Below are positions 42,804-52,072 of a stretch of DNA of 64,000 nucleotides, one piece after another. The DNA comes from Chitinophaga dinghuensis (GTDB lineage: Bacteria; Bacteroidota; Bacteroidia; Chitinophagales; Chitinophagaceae): positions 434,001 through 498,000 of the forward strand of contig NZ_QLMA01000002.1 in the NCBI RefSeq assembly GCF_003259435.1. The letters are read 5' to 3'. The notes below the pieces were generated by a model, which saw only the letters and a list, made by a program, of their open reading frames with translations, made no database searches and was not told the DNA's origin. A program made the position numbers and the translations under genes. Position 1 is the stretch's first letter. Each line of letters begins with the position of its first letter.

Positions 42804-44243
42804 TCACTGCGCAATAGGTAAAGTAATGGTGAATACTGTTCCTTTACCTATTGCGCTTTCTACATGTATCGTTCCCTTGTGATTCAACAGGATATTCTGT
42901 GTACTGGTCAGCCCTAATCCAGTACCCTTTGCCTTACTGGTGTAGAACGGATCAAATAACCTGGATTGCACTTCATCCGGTATCCCCGGACCATTATCAG
43001 AAATTTTAATGAAGGCTTTATCTTGTATTCGTTTAGTCGTTATAGTTAGCATTCCTTTCCCCGGAGTCATTGCTTCTATCGCATTGATAACAATATTCAG
43101 AAAGGCAATGACTACTTTATCTTCATCTGCCATCACACTGATATCATCCTTGTCCAGTCTCAGCTCCAGCTGAATCTCATTGAGCCTCATACGATCCTGG
43201 GATAAAGCTAAAGTATTACTCAGTAGTTTATCCAAACTCACTGCGTTAGCATGCAATTCCATCATGCGGGTACTGTGCAATAATTCAGTGATTAACTGAT
43301 TAATACGGGTACAGTTTCTTTCAATGATATCTGTATACAAGGACGCATCTTCACTGGCCATCACTTCCGGATCTTCTTTAAACTGGCTGATAGCCAGCAA
43401 TATATTGGTGAGTGGGTTACGGACTTCATGCGCTATCACACGGGCAATGCGTCCGGTGATCACAAATTTTTCCTGGTATTGTTTTTCCTGTTCTTCTCGC
43501 TTTCTTTCCGTGATATCCTGGATCACACAGAGAAATATCTGTGCTGCTTCATCCAGCATCACTGCATTGATTTGCACCACCAGTTTCTGGTGATCGCTGG
43601 TTTTAAAATCGTATTCCCGGATAGTTTCTCCTTCTTCGCAGATATGACTGATAAAGGATTCCGCCTGATCTTTATTCATGAAGAGATCGCGAAGGTGCTT
43701 TCTCAGCAAGTCATCCTTTTCATATTTCAGCGTGCGTAACGCAGCAGGATTAGCATCGATGATGTTCTTATCACAATCGGCCAGCAGAATAAGATCATGG
43801 GCTTTTTCAAAGATGCCGAAATATCTTTTTTCACTTTCTTCTATCGTGCGTAGGTGGCTATATTCATCCAATGCATATCGGATAGATCTTTCCAGGAGGT
43901 CTGCGGTAATATCTCCTTTTACAAGGTAGTCGTATGCCCCTGCCTGCATCGCTTCCTGGTCAATGGCGTAGTCGCCCTTTCCGGTTAGCATTATGACAGG
44001 CGCTTGTAAATTAAGGTGCTGGAAATAGTGCAGAATATCTAATCCTGTAAAGGGCCCCAGTCTGTAATCTACGAGGTATACATCATGCGCTCTTCGGTTG
44101 ATGGCAGCCTTCCCTTTTTCAAAAGTGGACGCCCATTCCAATTGGTATTGTCCTGGTGAAATATCATGCAAAAGCTCATTGACGAGAAAGAAATCATCTT
44201 CGTCGTCATCGATCATTAAAATGTTTACTGGAAATTCACTCAT
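42804..44243 (-). CDS. Receiver-PAS-histidine kinase hybrid
   Basis: A 479-residue soluble protein. An N-terminal receiver domain (about 5-125, Asp in VYLVDYRLGPFTG) precedes a PAS domain (about 140-250, DLILLADCDKNIIDANPAA) and a kinase core: H-box VIAHEVRNPLTNILLA near 275, N-box NIVINAIEAM, DNGPGIPDEV and GTGLGLTSTQNILL. With the receiver first, it is likely driven by another kinase. The last codons overlap an inverted repeat that may end transcription of the converging activator gene. There is no membrane segment. Confidence 0.92.
   Translation of the reverse strand: MSEFPVNILMIDDDEDDFFLVNELLHDISPGQYQLEWASTFEKGKAAINRRAHDVYLVDYRLGPFTGLDILHYFQHLNLQAPVIMLTGKGDYAIDQEAMQAGAYDYLVKGDITADLLERSIRYALDEYSHLRTIEESEKRYFGIFEKAHDLILLADCDKNIIDANPAALRTLKYEKDDLLRKHLRDLFMNKDQAESFISHICEEGETIREYDFKTSDHQKLVVQINAVMLDEAAQIFLCVIQDITERKREEQEKQYQEKFVITGRIARVIAHEVRNPLTNILLAISQFKEDPEVMASEDASLYTDIIERNCTRINQLITELLHSTRMMELHANAVSLDKLLSNTLALSQDRMRLNEIQLELRLDKDDISVMADEDKVVIAFLNIVINAIEAMTPGKGMLTITTKRIQDKAFIKISDNGPGIPDEVQSRLFDPFYTSKAKGTGLGLTSTQNILLNHKGTIHVESAIGKGTVFTITLPIAQ
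42809..42861 (+). terminator. Inverted repeat overlapping the kinase 3' end
   Basis: Perfect 15-bp arms (42809-42823 and 42842-42856) with an 18-nt loop, followed by TTTCT on the plus strand. The left arm starts 19 nt after the sigma-54 activator stop, so it could end that transcript while also being coding sequence of the opposite gene. Confidence 0.55.
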
Positions 44244-44306
44244 CGCTGTAATAGGTTCTTAACTTCCACAGATTGCTATCATAGCAACTTTACAGCAATA
44301 ACGATG

Positions 44307-45770
44307 CTAGCCTTTGATTGGTTCTGTATATTCTTCATTTTTTATAGACTGCCTGAGCGGCAGAATAACGGTAAAAGTAGCCCCTTTATCAGGAGTCCCC
44401 TGGGCACTGATAAATCCATGATGACTATCCACAATTTTTTTGCAGATGGCCAGTCCTATCCCTGTGCCACTATACTCGCTGATACCGTGCAGCCGTTGAA
44501 AGATCAGGAAAATCCGCTCTGCATAAGCCTGATCAAATCCAATCCCATTGTCTTCTATAGTAATGCGACAGTACTTATCATCGCGATGGTTATTATCCTT
44601 ATTGAGGCCCAGTTCCTTTCCAGTGGCAGTTTCATTATGAATCCCAATCTGCAACTGACGTCCGGGATGTGCAAATTTGATGGCATTAGCGATCAGATTC
44701 TGAAATAACTGATGGAAAGAAGTAGGATTGCCTTCTATCTCCGGTAAATCCGCAAAAACAATCGCTGCATTTTTTTCTTCCAAAGGAATTTCCAGATCGC
44801 TGATGACTTCAGTCATCAGTTTATTCATATTGACAGATACGATACTTTCCGGTACAATACGACCAGCTCTGGAGAATACCAGCAGGTCATTAATTAGTAC
44901 GCGCATCCGGGCAACGGCGGCCACCATTCTGTCGATCAGCTGGGTGGCATCCGGTGGAAGATTTTCTTTGTACTTGATCTGTAACCTGTCAGAGAACGTA
45001 GAAATTTTGCGCAATGGCTCCTGCAAGTCATGTGAAGCCACATAAGCGAACTGTTCCAGCTCCTGATTGGACTTATTCAATAACGTTATATTCTGTTGTA
45101 AATCGCGTTGATAGGATTTAAGTTTAGCCTCAATATGTTGTTGCAGCCGAACTTCCTTCGTCAATGTGATATAGGAATAAATACCGATGATAATGGCCAC
45201 CAGAGAGGAAATAAATATCATGGGCACCCAAAGGCCGGAGAAGAAATTAAATAATTCAGATTTTTCATGTACCTGGCTCTCTTCGATATTTATCATCTCC
45301 TGAACAGTATGATCAATTTTGTCCATAATGCCTTCTCCTGCAAGTACATTGGCCTTTTCCTCGGAATGCATACCTGCGTTCAGGTCCACATTACTCGCCA
45401 GCAATTGTTCATATTTTACTTTCAGTAACTTCCGGAGCGTATCCAGATGTAACTGCTGGATTTTACTCTCTGCAGTCACTTTACGTAGCATTTGGTATTC
45501 TTTCTCTATACGAATGCTACGATCCTTCATGGAAGGAACTAAAAATGTACTGTCTTTTGTGAGCTTATATCCTCTTAAAGCCGCTTCTGCTTCTTTCACT
45601 TGTTTAGTGATGACTTCCAGCCGTTTGGAGACTTCAATGGCATGGTTGAGCCTGGCTGCATTGTCCAGCAGGTTCTTTGCAACGAGATAAGAAAATATGG
45701 ATGCTATTACGATTACCGTGAACGCAATGAAAAACCCAATCTGTATTTTCTTGTGTACGGATAAATGCAT
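44307..45770 (-). CDS. CHASE3-domain sensor histidine kinase
   Basis: A 487-residue kinase with two membrane helices (about 8-28 and 183-205) enclosing a CHASE3 domain, which contains the conserved KEAEAALRGYKLTKDSTFL. After a coiled stretch comes the core: H-box YVASHDLQEPLRKISTFSDR, N-box NLIANAIKFAHPG, DNGIGFDQAYAERIF and GTGIGLAICKKIVDSHHG. I prefer the ATG at 45770 (MHLSVHKKIQIGFF), just before the first helix; an in-frame ATG at 45851 would add 27 polar residues and cannot be excluded. The kinase lies upstream of the receiver-first hybrid, a plausible relay partner. Confidence 0.9.
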   Translation of the reverse strand: MHLSVHKKIQIGFFIAFTVIVIASIFSYLVAKNLLDNAARLNHAIEVSKRLEVITKQVKEAEAALRGYKLTKDSTFLVPSMKDRSIRIEKEYQMLRKVTAESKIQQLHLDTLRKLLKVKYEQLLASNVDLNAGMHSEEKANVLAGEGIMDKIDHTVQEMINIEESQVHEKSELFNFFSGLWVPMIFISSLVAIIIGIYSYITLTKEVRLQQHIEAKLKSYQRDLQQNITLLNKSNQELEQFAYVASHDLQEPLRKISTFSDRLQIKYKENLPPDATQLIDRMVAAVARMRVLINDLLVFSRAGRIVPESIVSVNMNKLMTEVISDLEIPLEEKNAAIVFADLPEIEGNPTSFHQLFQNLIANAIKFAHPGRQLQIGIHNETATGKELGLNKDNNHRDDKYCRITIEDNGIGFDQAYAERIFLIFQRLHGISEYSGTGIGLAICKKIVDSHHGFISAQGTPDKGATFTVILPLRQSIKNEEYTEPIKG

Positions 45771-45991
45771 AAGATCTTTGCCGGTTACTGGGTAAGCATT
45801 TGAAGTTAAGGAATCTCGATGAGATTGCGAAAAGTTGACATTGGTTTTCATATGAATGCTTGAGCAACGAATTCCACAATTGGAATGATATATTCTACAT
45901 TGTACACTTTTGTATTCCTGCGTCAATGCTGGGATTTAGCTGGAATGAACTTTGATTTTTAATTGACAGAAACCTTTTAAAAATGCAAGCT

Positions 45992-46195
45992 ATGGCAAAT
46001 ATTCCAGAAAGACAGCCAGTGCCGGAGCGGGAAAACCCAGAAACGCCACCACCATCGGTTCCTGAAAGAGAAACGCCGGCGCCTTTACCGACGCCCCCAA
46101 CAGAGCCTCCACGGGACCCGGGAACGTCGCCAATTCCGCCGGAAGTGCCTGAACGTCAGACGCCACACACGCCCGCTAATCCGCAAACCATATGA
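45992..46195 (+). CDS. Small proline-rich repeat protein
   Basis: A 67-residue protein from the ATG at 45992 (a second ATG at 45983 is also in frame). About one third of its residues are proline and four copies of a [IV]PER[EQ] unit recur (IPERQ, VPERE, VPERE, VPERQ), spaced by Pro/Thr-rich text. It is rich in Glu, Thr and Pro with no signal peptide or membrane helix, and is probably disordered. The family is unknown to me. Support comes from the open frame, the short spacing to a strong terminator and the lack of a competing frame. Confidence 0.6.
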   Translation: MANIPERQPVPERENPETPPPSVPERETPAPLPTPPTEPPRDPGTSPIPPEVPERQTPHTPANPQTI

Positions 46196-46209
46196 GTACT
46201 GCTCATTAA

Positions 46210-46250
46210 AATAAATGCAGGTAATTCCCTGGGAATTACCTGCATTTATT
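46210..46250. terminator. Palindromic bidirectional terminator
   Basis: Two 20-nt arms (46210-46229 and 46231-46250) are exact reverse complements around a single base, so the stem closes at about 19 bp with a minimal loop. The ends are A-rich on the left and T-rich on the right, suiting termination from both converging genes. Confidence 0.85.
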
Positions 46251-46266
46251 GACTTTCAGCAACTAA

Positions 46267-46611
46267 TTATCCGAATAAAAGCTGTTCATCCCGATCCTCT
46301 ACCGGAATCTTTTTAATGAATTCATTGAATCCACTTTCATCATGAGTCGTGTAGGTACCATAGGCATCCAACACATACCCTTTGTCTCCTTCCTTATCTT
46401 CCAGCACATATAATACGGAAGAGTCAGATGGATCAGATTCACCTTCAAACCGATACGTCTTCACAATCAGCAAATCTTCCGGATCATAGATTTTACTGGT
46501 GTCGGGGGATTGCATTCGGCCATGGTCACTCATCTTAAGTTCATGATCAAAGCCTCTATCATGCAATTTCTCCAGTACTCTGGTAAGCGTTGTCATTTCT
46601 GGCTTTTCCAT
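46267..46611 (-). CDS. Conserved small Bacteroidota protein of unknown function
   Basis: A 114-residue soluble protein: TRVLEKLHDRGFDHELKMSD near the start, then YDPEDLLIVKTYRFEGESDP, SSVLYVLEDKEGDKGYVLDA and YGTYTTHDESGFNEFIKKI. From memory it belongs to a small family common in Bacteroidota, sometimes labelled phosphoribosylpyrophosphate synthetase in databases; nothing in the sequence supports that label. It is divergent from ku, with 109 nt between them. Confidence 0.75.
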   Translation of the reverse strand: MEKPEMTTLTRVLEKLHDRGFDHELKMSDHGRMQSPDTSKIYDPEDLLIVKTYRFEGESDPSDSSVLYVLEDKEGDKGYVLDAYGTYTTHDESGFNEFIKKIPVEDRDEQLLFG

Positions 46612-46720
46612 AAATAATGGTTTTGGTCAGACGGATAAATTTCAAATGTTATGCCGTCCATACTAGAAACAGATGGTACTATTTATGTGTTACTATTTAC
46701 AACACCAAAATGAATAAACT

Positions 46721-47503
46721 ATGAGAGCGATTTGGTCAGGTGCTATTGGTTTTGGACTGGTCAATATACCAGTAAAATTATATAGCGCTACACAGGATAG
46801 TCACCTCAACCTGGATATGCTGGATGGCAAAAATCTGGGGCATATTCGGTACAAACGTGTAAATGAAGACACAGGTAAGGAAGTCCCCTGGGAACAAATC
46901 GTGAAAGGATATCTCTACAACGATGCCTACATCGTGTTGGAAGATGCGGATTTCGAGGCCGCAGCTCCTAAAAAAAGTAAAATTATTGAGATCACCTCCT
47001 TTGTGGAAGAGAACGATATCGATGATATTTATTTCGAATCGCCTTATTTTCTGGAACCGGCAAAAGGCGGAGAAAAAGCATACGAACTACTAAGGCAAAC
47101 GCTGGAGAAATCAGGGAAAGCAGGGCTCAGCAGCTTTGTGCTCCGTTCTTCTGAACATCTGGCAGTGATCCGGCCGCGGGAAAATTACCTGCTACTGCAA
47201 CAGCTTCGTTTCGAAGAGGAGGTGCGCTCGGCGAGCGACTTGAATCTCCCGAAAAATATTAAACTTGAGAAGAAGGAGCTGGATATGGCCGCTGCATTGG
47301 TAAAGGAATACACAGAGAAGTTTGATATTTCAGCTTATAAAGACGAGTACAATGCTGAACTCATGAAGATCATCAAAGCGAAAGCCAGTGGAAAGAAACC
47401 GGTAGCAAAGAAACTTCGGGTGGTACATACCAAGGGTACCGATTTGTTTGATCAACTGAAAGCCAGTCTGGGTAATAAAGGAAGTAAAAAACGTGCATCA
47501 TGA
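46721..47503 (+). CDS. ku: Ku family DNA end-binding protein
   Basis: A 260-residue bacterial Ku, which threads onto double-strand DNA ends and recruits LigD for non-homologous end joining. The core starts MRAIWSGAIGFGLVNIPVKL and continues with HIRYKRVNEDTGKEVPWEQI, DIYFESPYFLEP and LVKEYTEKFDISAYKDEY, all family hallmarks. The C-terminus is Lys-rich. Its stop overlaps the start of the phosphoesterase gene by 4 nt (ATGA), so the two are translationally coupled. Confidence 0.96.
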   Translation: MRAIWSGAIGFGLVNIPVKLYSATQDSHLNLDMLDGKNLGHIRYKRVNEDTGKEVPWEQIVKGYLYNDAYIVLEDADFEAAAPKKSKIIEITSFVEENDIDDIYFESPYFLEPAKGGEKAYELLRQTLEKSGKAGLSSFVLRSSEHLAVIRPRENYLLLQQLRFEEEVRSASDLNLPKNIKLEKKELDMAAALVKEYTEKFDISAYKDEYNAELMKIIKAKASGKKPVAKKLRVVHTKGTDLFDQLKASLGNKGSKKRAS

Positions 47504-48090
47504 GTCTGGAAAAATATAAATCAAAAAGGAATTTTGGGGAGACGCCAGAACCTAAAGCCGGCAAGTCGTCCACTATGCAACATATTTTTGTTGTCCAGCG
47601 GCACCAGGCATCCCGCCTGCATTACGATTTCCGCCTGGAAGCCAATGGCGTACTGAAAAGCTGGGCTGTGCCCAAAGGGCCTTCCATGAATCCTGTGGAT
47701 AAACGATTGGCCATGGAAGTGGAAGATCATCCATATGACTACAAGGATTTTCAAGGCAGAATTCCGGCAGGAAACTATGGCGCCGGCACGGTCTACATCT
47801 GGGATAAAGGCACCTACACACTCCTAAACGATGATGGCAAAAATTTCGATAAGCAAATGTTGAAAGAGATCACTGACGGTAGTGTAAAAGTGGTGCTAAA
47901 AGGGCGTAAACTCAAAGGTGAATTTGCACTGGTGAAGATGAAAAACACCGACCAGAACGCATGGTTGCTGATCAAGCATAATGACAAGTACGCTGTAGAT
48001 GAGTATAACAGTGAAGACTATACGCCACAGCGTGTAAAAGATCAGGGGCTACGTCAAAAAGAGACGGCTAAAACAGCCCGTAAAAAATAA
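47500..48090 (+). CDS. Stand-alone LigD-type 3'-phosphoesterase domain protein
   Basis: A 196-residue protein made only of the phosphoesterase (PE) domain that usually forms the N-terminus of LigD. PE trims 3'-phosphate and ribonucleotide ends. The active-site residues known from Pseudomonas LigD are visible: His, His, Asp and Arg in RHQASRLHYDFRLE and the later His/Tyr in EDHPYDYKDF. The conserved AVPKGPSMNP and GRIPAGNYGAGTV follow. The C-terminus ends in a short basic tail with no polymerase or ligase domain. It starts inside the ku stop codon. Confidence 0.93.
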   Translation: MSLEKYKSKRNFGETPEPKAGKSSTMQHIFVVQRHQASRLHYDFRLEANGVLKSWAVPKGPSMNPVDKRLAMEVEDHPYDYKDFQGRIPAGNYGAGTVYIWDKGTYTLLNDDGKNFDKQMLKEITDGSVKVVLKGRKLKGEFALVKMKNTDQNAWLLIKHNDKYAVDEYNSEDYTPQRVKDQGLRQKETAKTARKK

Positions 48091-48122
48091 TTGCGCTTAA
48101 TCGCCTGCATAACGCTTTCCAC

Positions 48123-48130
48123 TATCTTTG
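48123..48130 (+). promoter_or_regulatory. -7 box placed for a leaderless sigma-54 activator mRNA
   Basis: TATCTTTG with exactly 7 nt before the ATG at 48138, in the short gap after the phosphoesterase gene. Confidence 0.55.
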
Positions 48131-48137
48131 CAGGGCT

Positions 48138-49478
48138 ATGTCTAAAGGTCACATCTTAATCATCGATGATGAAGATCAGCTGCGTAAGCTGATGAGCCGC
48201 CTGTTGGCGCTGGAAGGGTACACCATGCTGGAAGCTGCCAATATCCGCAGCGCCATGAAAATTCTCGATAAAGAGGATGTACAGGTCGTTTTGTCCGATG
48301 TAAAACTGCCGGATGGTAATGGGGTAGAACAGGTTCAAACTATCCGCAGTAAGCACCCGCAGACAGAAGTGATCGTACTCACCGCATTCGGCAACATTGC
48401 AGATGGCGTTCAGGCCATCAAAAATGGCGCGTTCGACTATATCACCAAAGGAGACGATAATAACCGCATTCTGCCCCTCGTCAGCAAGGCGATGGACAAA
48501 GCGGTATTACAGTTCCGCATCCGGGATCTGGAAAAGAAACTGGGCGGGAAATATAGCTTTGACAGCATTCTTGGGAACTCCCCTGAAATAAATAACGCCA
48601 TAGCGCTGGCCCGTAAAGTATCCCTTTCAGATATGACGGTATTGCTATTGGGGGAAACAGGTTCCGGGAAAGAAGTGTTTGCGCAGGCTATTCACCAGGG
48701 TAGTAGTCGCAGCCAGGCTCCTTTCGTAGCAGTGAACTGTAGCGCTTTTGGCAAGGATATCCTGGAGAGCGAATTGTTTGGTCATGTCGCAGGATCTTTT
48801 ACCGGCGCAGTAAAAGACAAAAAAGGATTTTTTGAAGAAGCGCGTGGAGGTACCATCTTCCTGGATGAAATAGGGGAGATGGCGGTGGAATTGCAGGCCA
48901 AAATGCTCCGTGTACTGGAAGCGCAGGAATTCTATAAAGTAGGGGAATCCAAGCCTACTAAAACAGATGTCCGTATTATCGCTGCCACCAACCGTAACCT
49001 GGAAAAGGAAATCAACGATGGTCATTTCAGATCAGATCTGTTTTACCGCCTGAGTGCTTTCCAAATCGTACTTCCTTCCCTCAATGAACGTCGTAAGGAT
49101 ATTCCTGTACTGGCGTCCTGGTTTATTGAACAGGTAGCTCCTAAGCTGAACAAGCGTATCTCCGGGATGACGCCGGCTTTCCTGGATGCCCTGCAACGCC
49201 ATTCCTGGAAAGGAAATATCCGGGAGCTAAAAAACATTATCGAAAGAGCCGCCATCCTCACGGATACGGATACACTGGATACCTCCTCATTGCCTTTTGA
49301 TTTCCAGCAAGGACTGGGAGAGCCCTCTACTATGCGATTGGCAGATGTGGAAAAACATCATATTGCCAGGGTACTGGCACATGTAAAAGGGAATAAAACC
49401 AAGGCAGCAGAACTATTGGATATAGGACTGACTACGCTTTACAATAAAATCAAGGAATATAACATATCAGTGGAGTAG
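48138..49478 (+). CDS. Sigma-54-dependent response regulator (NtrC family)
   Basis: A 446-residue activator: receiver domain (about 1-120, Asp in [13 protein letters not shown]), AAA+ domain (about 140-370) with Walker [16 protein letters not shown], contact loop GSFTGA, Walker [13 protein letters not shown] and [12 protein letters not shown], then a Fis-type helix-turn-helix ([20 protein letters not shown]). It is the third such activator in the window and has no kinase gene beside it. Its 3' end overlaps the converging chromate transporter gene by 12 nt. Confidence 0.94.
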   Translation: MSKGHILIIDDEDQLRKLMSRLLALEGYTMLEAANIRSAMKILDKEDVQVVLSDVKLPDGNGVEQVQTIRSKHPQTEVIVLTAFGNIADGVQAIKNGAFDYITKGDDNNRILPLVSKAMDKAVLQFRIRDLEKKLGGKYSFDSILGNSPEINNAIALARKVSLSDMTVLLLGETGSGKEVFAQAIHQGSSRSQAPFVAVNCSAFGKDILESELFGHVAGSFTGAVKDKKGFFEEARGGTIFLDEIGEMAVELQAKMLRVLEAQEFYKVGESKPTKTDVRIIAATNRNLEKEINDGHFRSDLFYRLSAFQIVLPSLNERRKDIPVLASWFIEQVAPKLNKRISGMTPAFLDALQRHSWKGNIRELKNIIERAAILTDTDTLDTSSLPFDFQQGLGEPSTMRLADVEKHHIARVLAHVKGNKTKAAELLDIGLTTLYNKIKEYNISVE

Positions 49479-50663
49479 CCATCCCAGGGCGACACAGGTC
49501 AATACGATTACCGGCGAAGGGATCTTGCTCAACAGCAGGAGTCCCAACGTGGAAAGGATGACCAATACATTGATGGGATTAATCTGGATGGCGCCCAGGA
49601 GGATAAAAGTGGCGGCCCACATAATTCCTACTACTACCGCATTGATCCCTTCCAGGGCCCGATAGATAACCACATATTTCTTCAGGTTATTCCAGATAGG
49701 GAAGAAAAATAATACTAAGAGAAGACTGGGCAGGAAGATCGCCACAGGCGCAAGGAAACATCCCAGCAATTGGTAACCTGGTCCGAGGCTGCGCATGGCC
49801 ATTCCGCCCACATAGGCAGAAATGGAGAAGGTAGGCCCGGGTAATGCCCGCATGATACCCGCTCCGGTAAGTAATTCTTCCGCGGAAAGGAACTGGGATT
49901 TAGCCCTGAATACGTACTGTTCCAGCATCATGGCGATAAGGATATCGCCCCCGCCAAATACAAGGCTACCAAAACGGTAGAAGTTCTCAAAAAGGTTAAA
50001 AGGTCTTCTGGTAATCCAGTTGTGCGTACGGGAGAGCTCCGAAAAGAAACCCGCGAGGATGAACAGCAACACAAAGAGCCAGATATTGCCCCATTGGATT
50101 TTCCGGGGTTTGTCCTCTATATCAGGGATACGTTTGTTACTGAAGTTAGACACGATACCTCCTAATATGATCAGCACAGGGAAAGTCCAGGGCGATTTCA
50201 GGAAGTATGCTGCCAGCATGGCTACCACCATGATGCAGCAGGTGGCTGTATTGCGGATACTGATTTTAAAGGCTTTAATACCGCCATAGGCCAGGAATCC
50301 AACCGCCATAGGTTGTACATACCTGAAAATGTCTGTCTGTAAGGTGCTTTTATCAAAGTATTGAAGCAGAAAGCTCAGAGAGCCCATGAGCAGACAGGCC
50401 GGTGTGATCCAGATCAGGAGGGTTAATATGGCGAGTACTACGCCGCCTCTCTTATAGCCGATCAGGGTCAGCGTCTGTGAGGAGGAGGCTCCAGGTAACA
50501 GCTGACAGAAGGCATTATATTCCATGAGTTCCTGCTCAGTGACGTCCTTGCGTTGTTGCACGAAGGTTTTCATCATCATTGCCAGATGCCCCTGCGGGCC
50601 ACCGTAGGCAGTCATGCTATGTAATAGCACAGCTTTGAGGAATGGAATATGACGTAGAAACAC
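49467..50663 (-). CDS. chrA: Chromate transporter family protein (CHR)
   Basis: A 398-residue membrane protein of the long CHR family with two homologous halves. The first half has [13 protein letters not shown] and [20 protein letters not shown]; the second has [40 protein letters not shown] and about five further helices. Known members export chromate; other substrates are possible. The start codon is GTG at 50663, giving [20 protein letters not shown]. It overlaps the activator gene tail to tail. Confidence 0.9.
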   Translation of the reverse strand: MFLRHIPFLKAVLLHSMTAYGGPQGHLAMMMKTFVQQRKDVTEQELMEYNAFCQLLPGASSSQTLTLIGYKRGGVVLAILTLLIWITPACLLMGSLSFLLQYFDKSTLQTDIFRYVQPMAVGFLAYGGIKAFKISIRNTATCCIMVVAMLAAYFLKSPWTFPVLIILGGIVSNFSNKRIPDIEDKPRKIQWGNIWLFVLLFILAGFFSELSRTHNWITRRPFNLFENFYRFGSLVFGGGDILIAMMLEQYVFRAKSQFLSAEELLTGAGIMRALPGPTFSISAYVGGMAMRSLGPGYQLLGCFLAPVAIFLPSLLLVLFFFPIWNNLKKYVVIYRALEGINAVVVGIMWAATFILLGAIQINPINVLVILSTLGLLLLSKIPSPVIVLTCVALGWLLH

Positions 50664-50955
50664 AGTTTTAGTTCCGGGTGGTTAGTCTTTGCGATTTTAA
50701 TTCTTAAGATACAAAATATCACAAAATACAACAGTGTTGCTAATATTACCAGTATGGGGAAATATTACAGGCACGGTAGTTGTATATTCTGGAGCTGTAT
50801 TAGTGAATATGGCCTTTTGTCCGTTGTGTATGCCGTTCATTTCTGGAATAATGTAGCCTCTCATGTAGGTGCGGTATTACTGCACCATATAACCATATCC
50901 AAACGTTGAAAAACCATTAAAGTAATAGCAACTACTGTTAGTAGAGCCAAAGTTA
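50664..50955. other. Intergenic region without a recognised gene
   Basis: About 290 nt between the chromate transporter start and the oxygenase terminator. A 51-codon frame (50754-50909) is open on the plus strand but has no recognisable motif. The chrA promoter must lie here; no good TAnnTTTG match was found. Confidence 0.5.
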
Positions 50956-50958
50956 AAA

Positions 50959-50998
50959 TCCCGGAAAGAGCAATACTTTCCGGGACTTTTTATTTTTA
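50959..50998 (-). terminator. Intrinsic terminator of the oxygenase gene
   Basis: TCCCGGAAAG (50959-50968) pairs with CTTTCCGGGA (50976-50985), 10 perfect bp with a 7-nt loop. T-rich stretches lie on both sides, so it may act in both directions. Confidence 0.82.
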
Positions 50999-51016
50999 GC
51001 AATAACTCTTGCGGTA

Positions 51017-51973
51017 TTATTTTTTCAGACCTATTTCGCGAAGACGCTCATCCAGGTATTCACCAGCAGTGATAGGCTCATAAGCCAGTGGATTTTCTGC
51101 GGTGATGCAGCTATCCAGGCTATCCAGCTTCATGTCTGATTTTGGATGCAGGAAGAAAGGAATAGAGAAACGGGAAGTACTCCACATTTCGCGTGGTGGG
51201 TTTACTACACGGTGGGTAGTAGATTTCAGCCTGTTGTTAGTAAGACGTTGCAGCATATCGCCTACATTTACTACAATTTGCTCAGGCAGTGAAGTTACTG
51301 GTACCCAGTTGTCCTGTTTGTCCAGGATCTGTAAACCATCTGCAGAAGCGCCTACCAGCAGGGTAATCAGGTTGATATCCTCGTGCTGCTCAGCTCTGAT
51401 AGCAGATTTAGGCTCCTGTGTGATAGGAGGGTAGTGAATGGCTCTCAGGATAGAGTTACCATTGTGAATTTTGCCGTCGAAATAATGTTCGTCCAGACCC
51501 AGGTACAGGGCAATTGCCTGCAGCAAGGAGCGGCCAGACTGCTCAAAACCACGGTAAGCCTTGAAGAAAGTAGGCGTGAAAGCTGGTACTTCCGCTACCT
51601 GTACATTCTCAGGGTATGATTCCGCAGTAGGATCATTATCTTCTACAGTTTGACCAAACTGGAAGAATTCTTTCAGATCTGGTGCTTCATAACCTTTTGC
51701 GTGCTCTTTACCGAAAGAGGTGTAGCCACGTTGGCCAGCCAGTTCCGGAATCTCATATTGGTGCTTAGTATCGAACGGAAGTTTGAAAAACTCCTGTACA
51801 TATTTGTAGAGGTCAGCGATCAGCTCATCAGGAATTCCGTGATTCTTAACGGCTACAAATCCAACTTCTTCATAAGCTTTTCCCAATTGTTGCACAAAGG
51901 CAGCCTTGCGACTGGCGTCGCCTGACGTGAAATCCGCAAGATCTACGGAAGGGATAGAGTGAGTAATTCCCAT
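51017..51973 (-). CDS. Isopenicillin N synthase-like Fe(II) oxygenase
   Basis: A 318-residue member of the IPNS/2-oxoglutarate oxygenase family. The N-terminal DIOX_N region (about 7-125) begins HSIPSVDLADFTSGDASRKA and includes GFVAVKNHGIPDELI. The jelly-roll domain holds the iron ligands in EQHEDINLITLLVG (His and Asp) and the His of STTHRVVNPP, with the RxS co-substrate motif in TSRFSIPFFLHP. The substrate is unknown. No signal peptide. It is a single gene with its own terminator. Confidence 0.9.
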   Translation of the reverse strand: MGITHSIPSVDLADFTSGDASRKAAFVQQLGKAYEEVGFVAVKNHGIPDELIADLYKYVQEFFKLPFDTKHQYEIPELAGQRGYTSFGKEHAKGYEAPDLKEFFQFGQTVEDNDPTAESYPENVQVAEVPAFTPTFFKAYRGFEQSGRSLLQAIALYLGLDEHYFDGKIHNGNSILRAIHYPPITQEPKSAIRAEQHEDINLITLLVGASADGLQILDKQDNWVPVTSLPEQIVVNVGDMLQRLTNNRLKSTTHRVVNPPREMWSTSRFSIPFFLHPKSDMKLDSLDSCITAENPLAYEPITAGEYLDERLREIGLKK

Positions 51974-52072
51974 AATAACTATTGTTTTGGAGGGGTAAAG
52001 TTAGGAAATCCTGCCCAAATCAGAGCCATTCCGGTTTCCCGGGGAATTTCGGGCGGAATGGCTGTCTGTAGC

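Noticed and set aside
50754-50909. 51-codon plus-strand frame upstream of chrA
   Set aside because: Starts with ATG but shows no motif, no terminator of its own and no visible promoter; too short to support.
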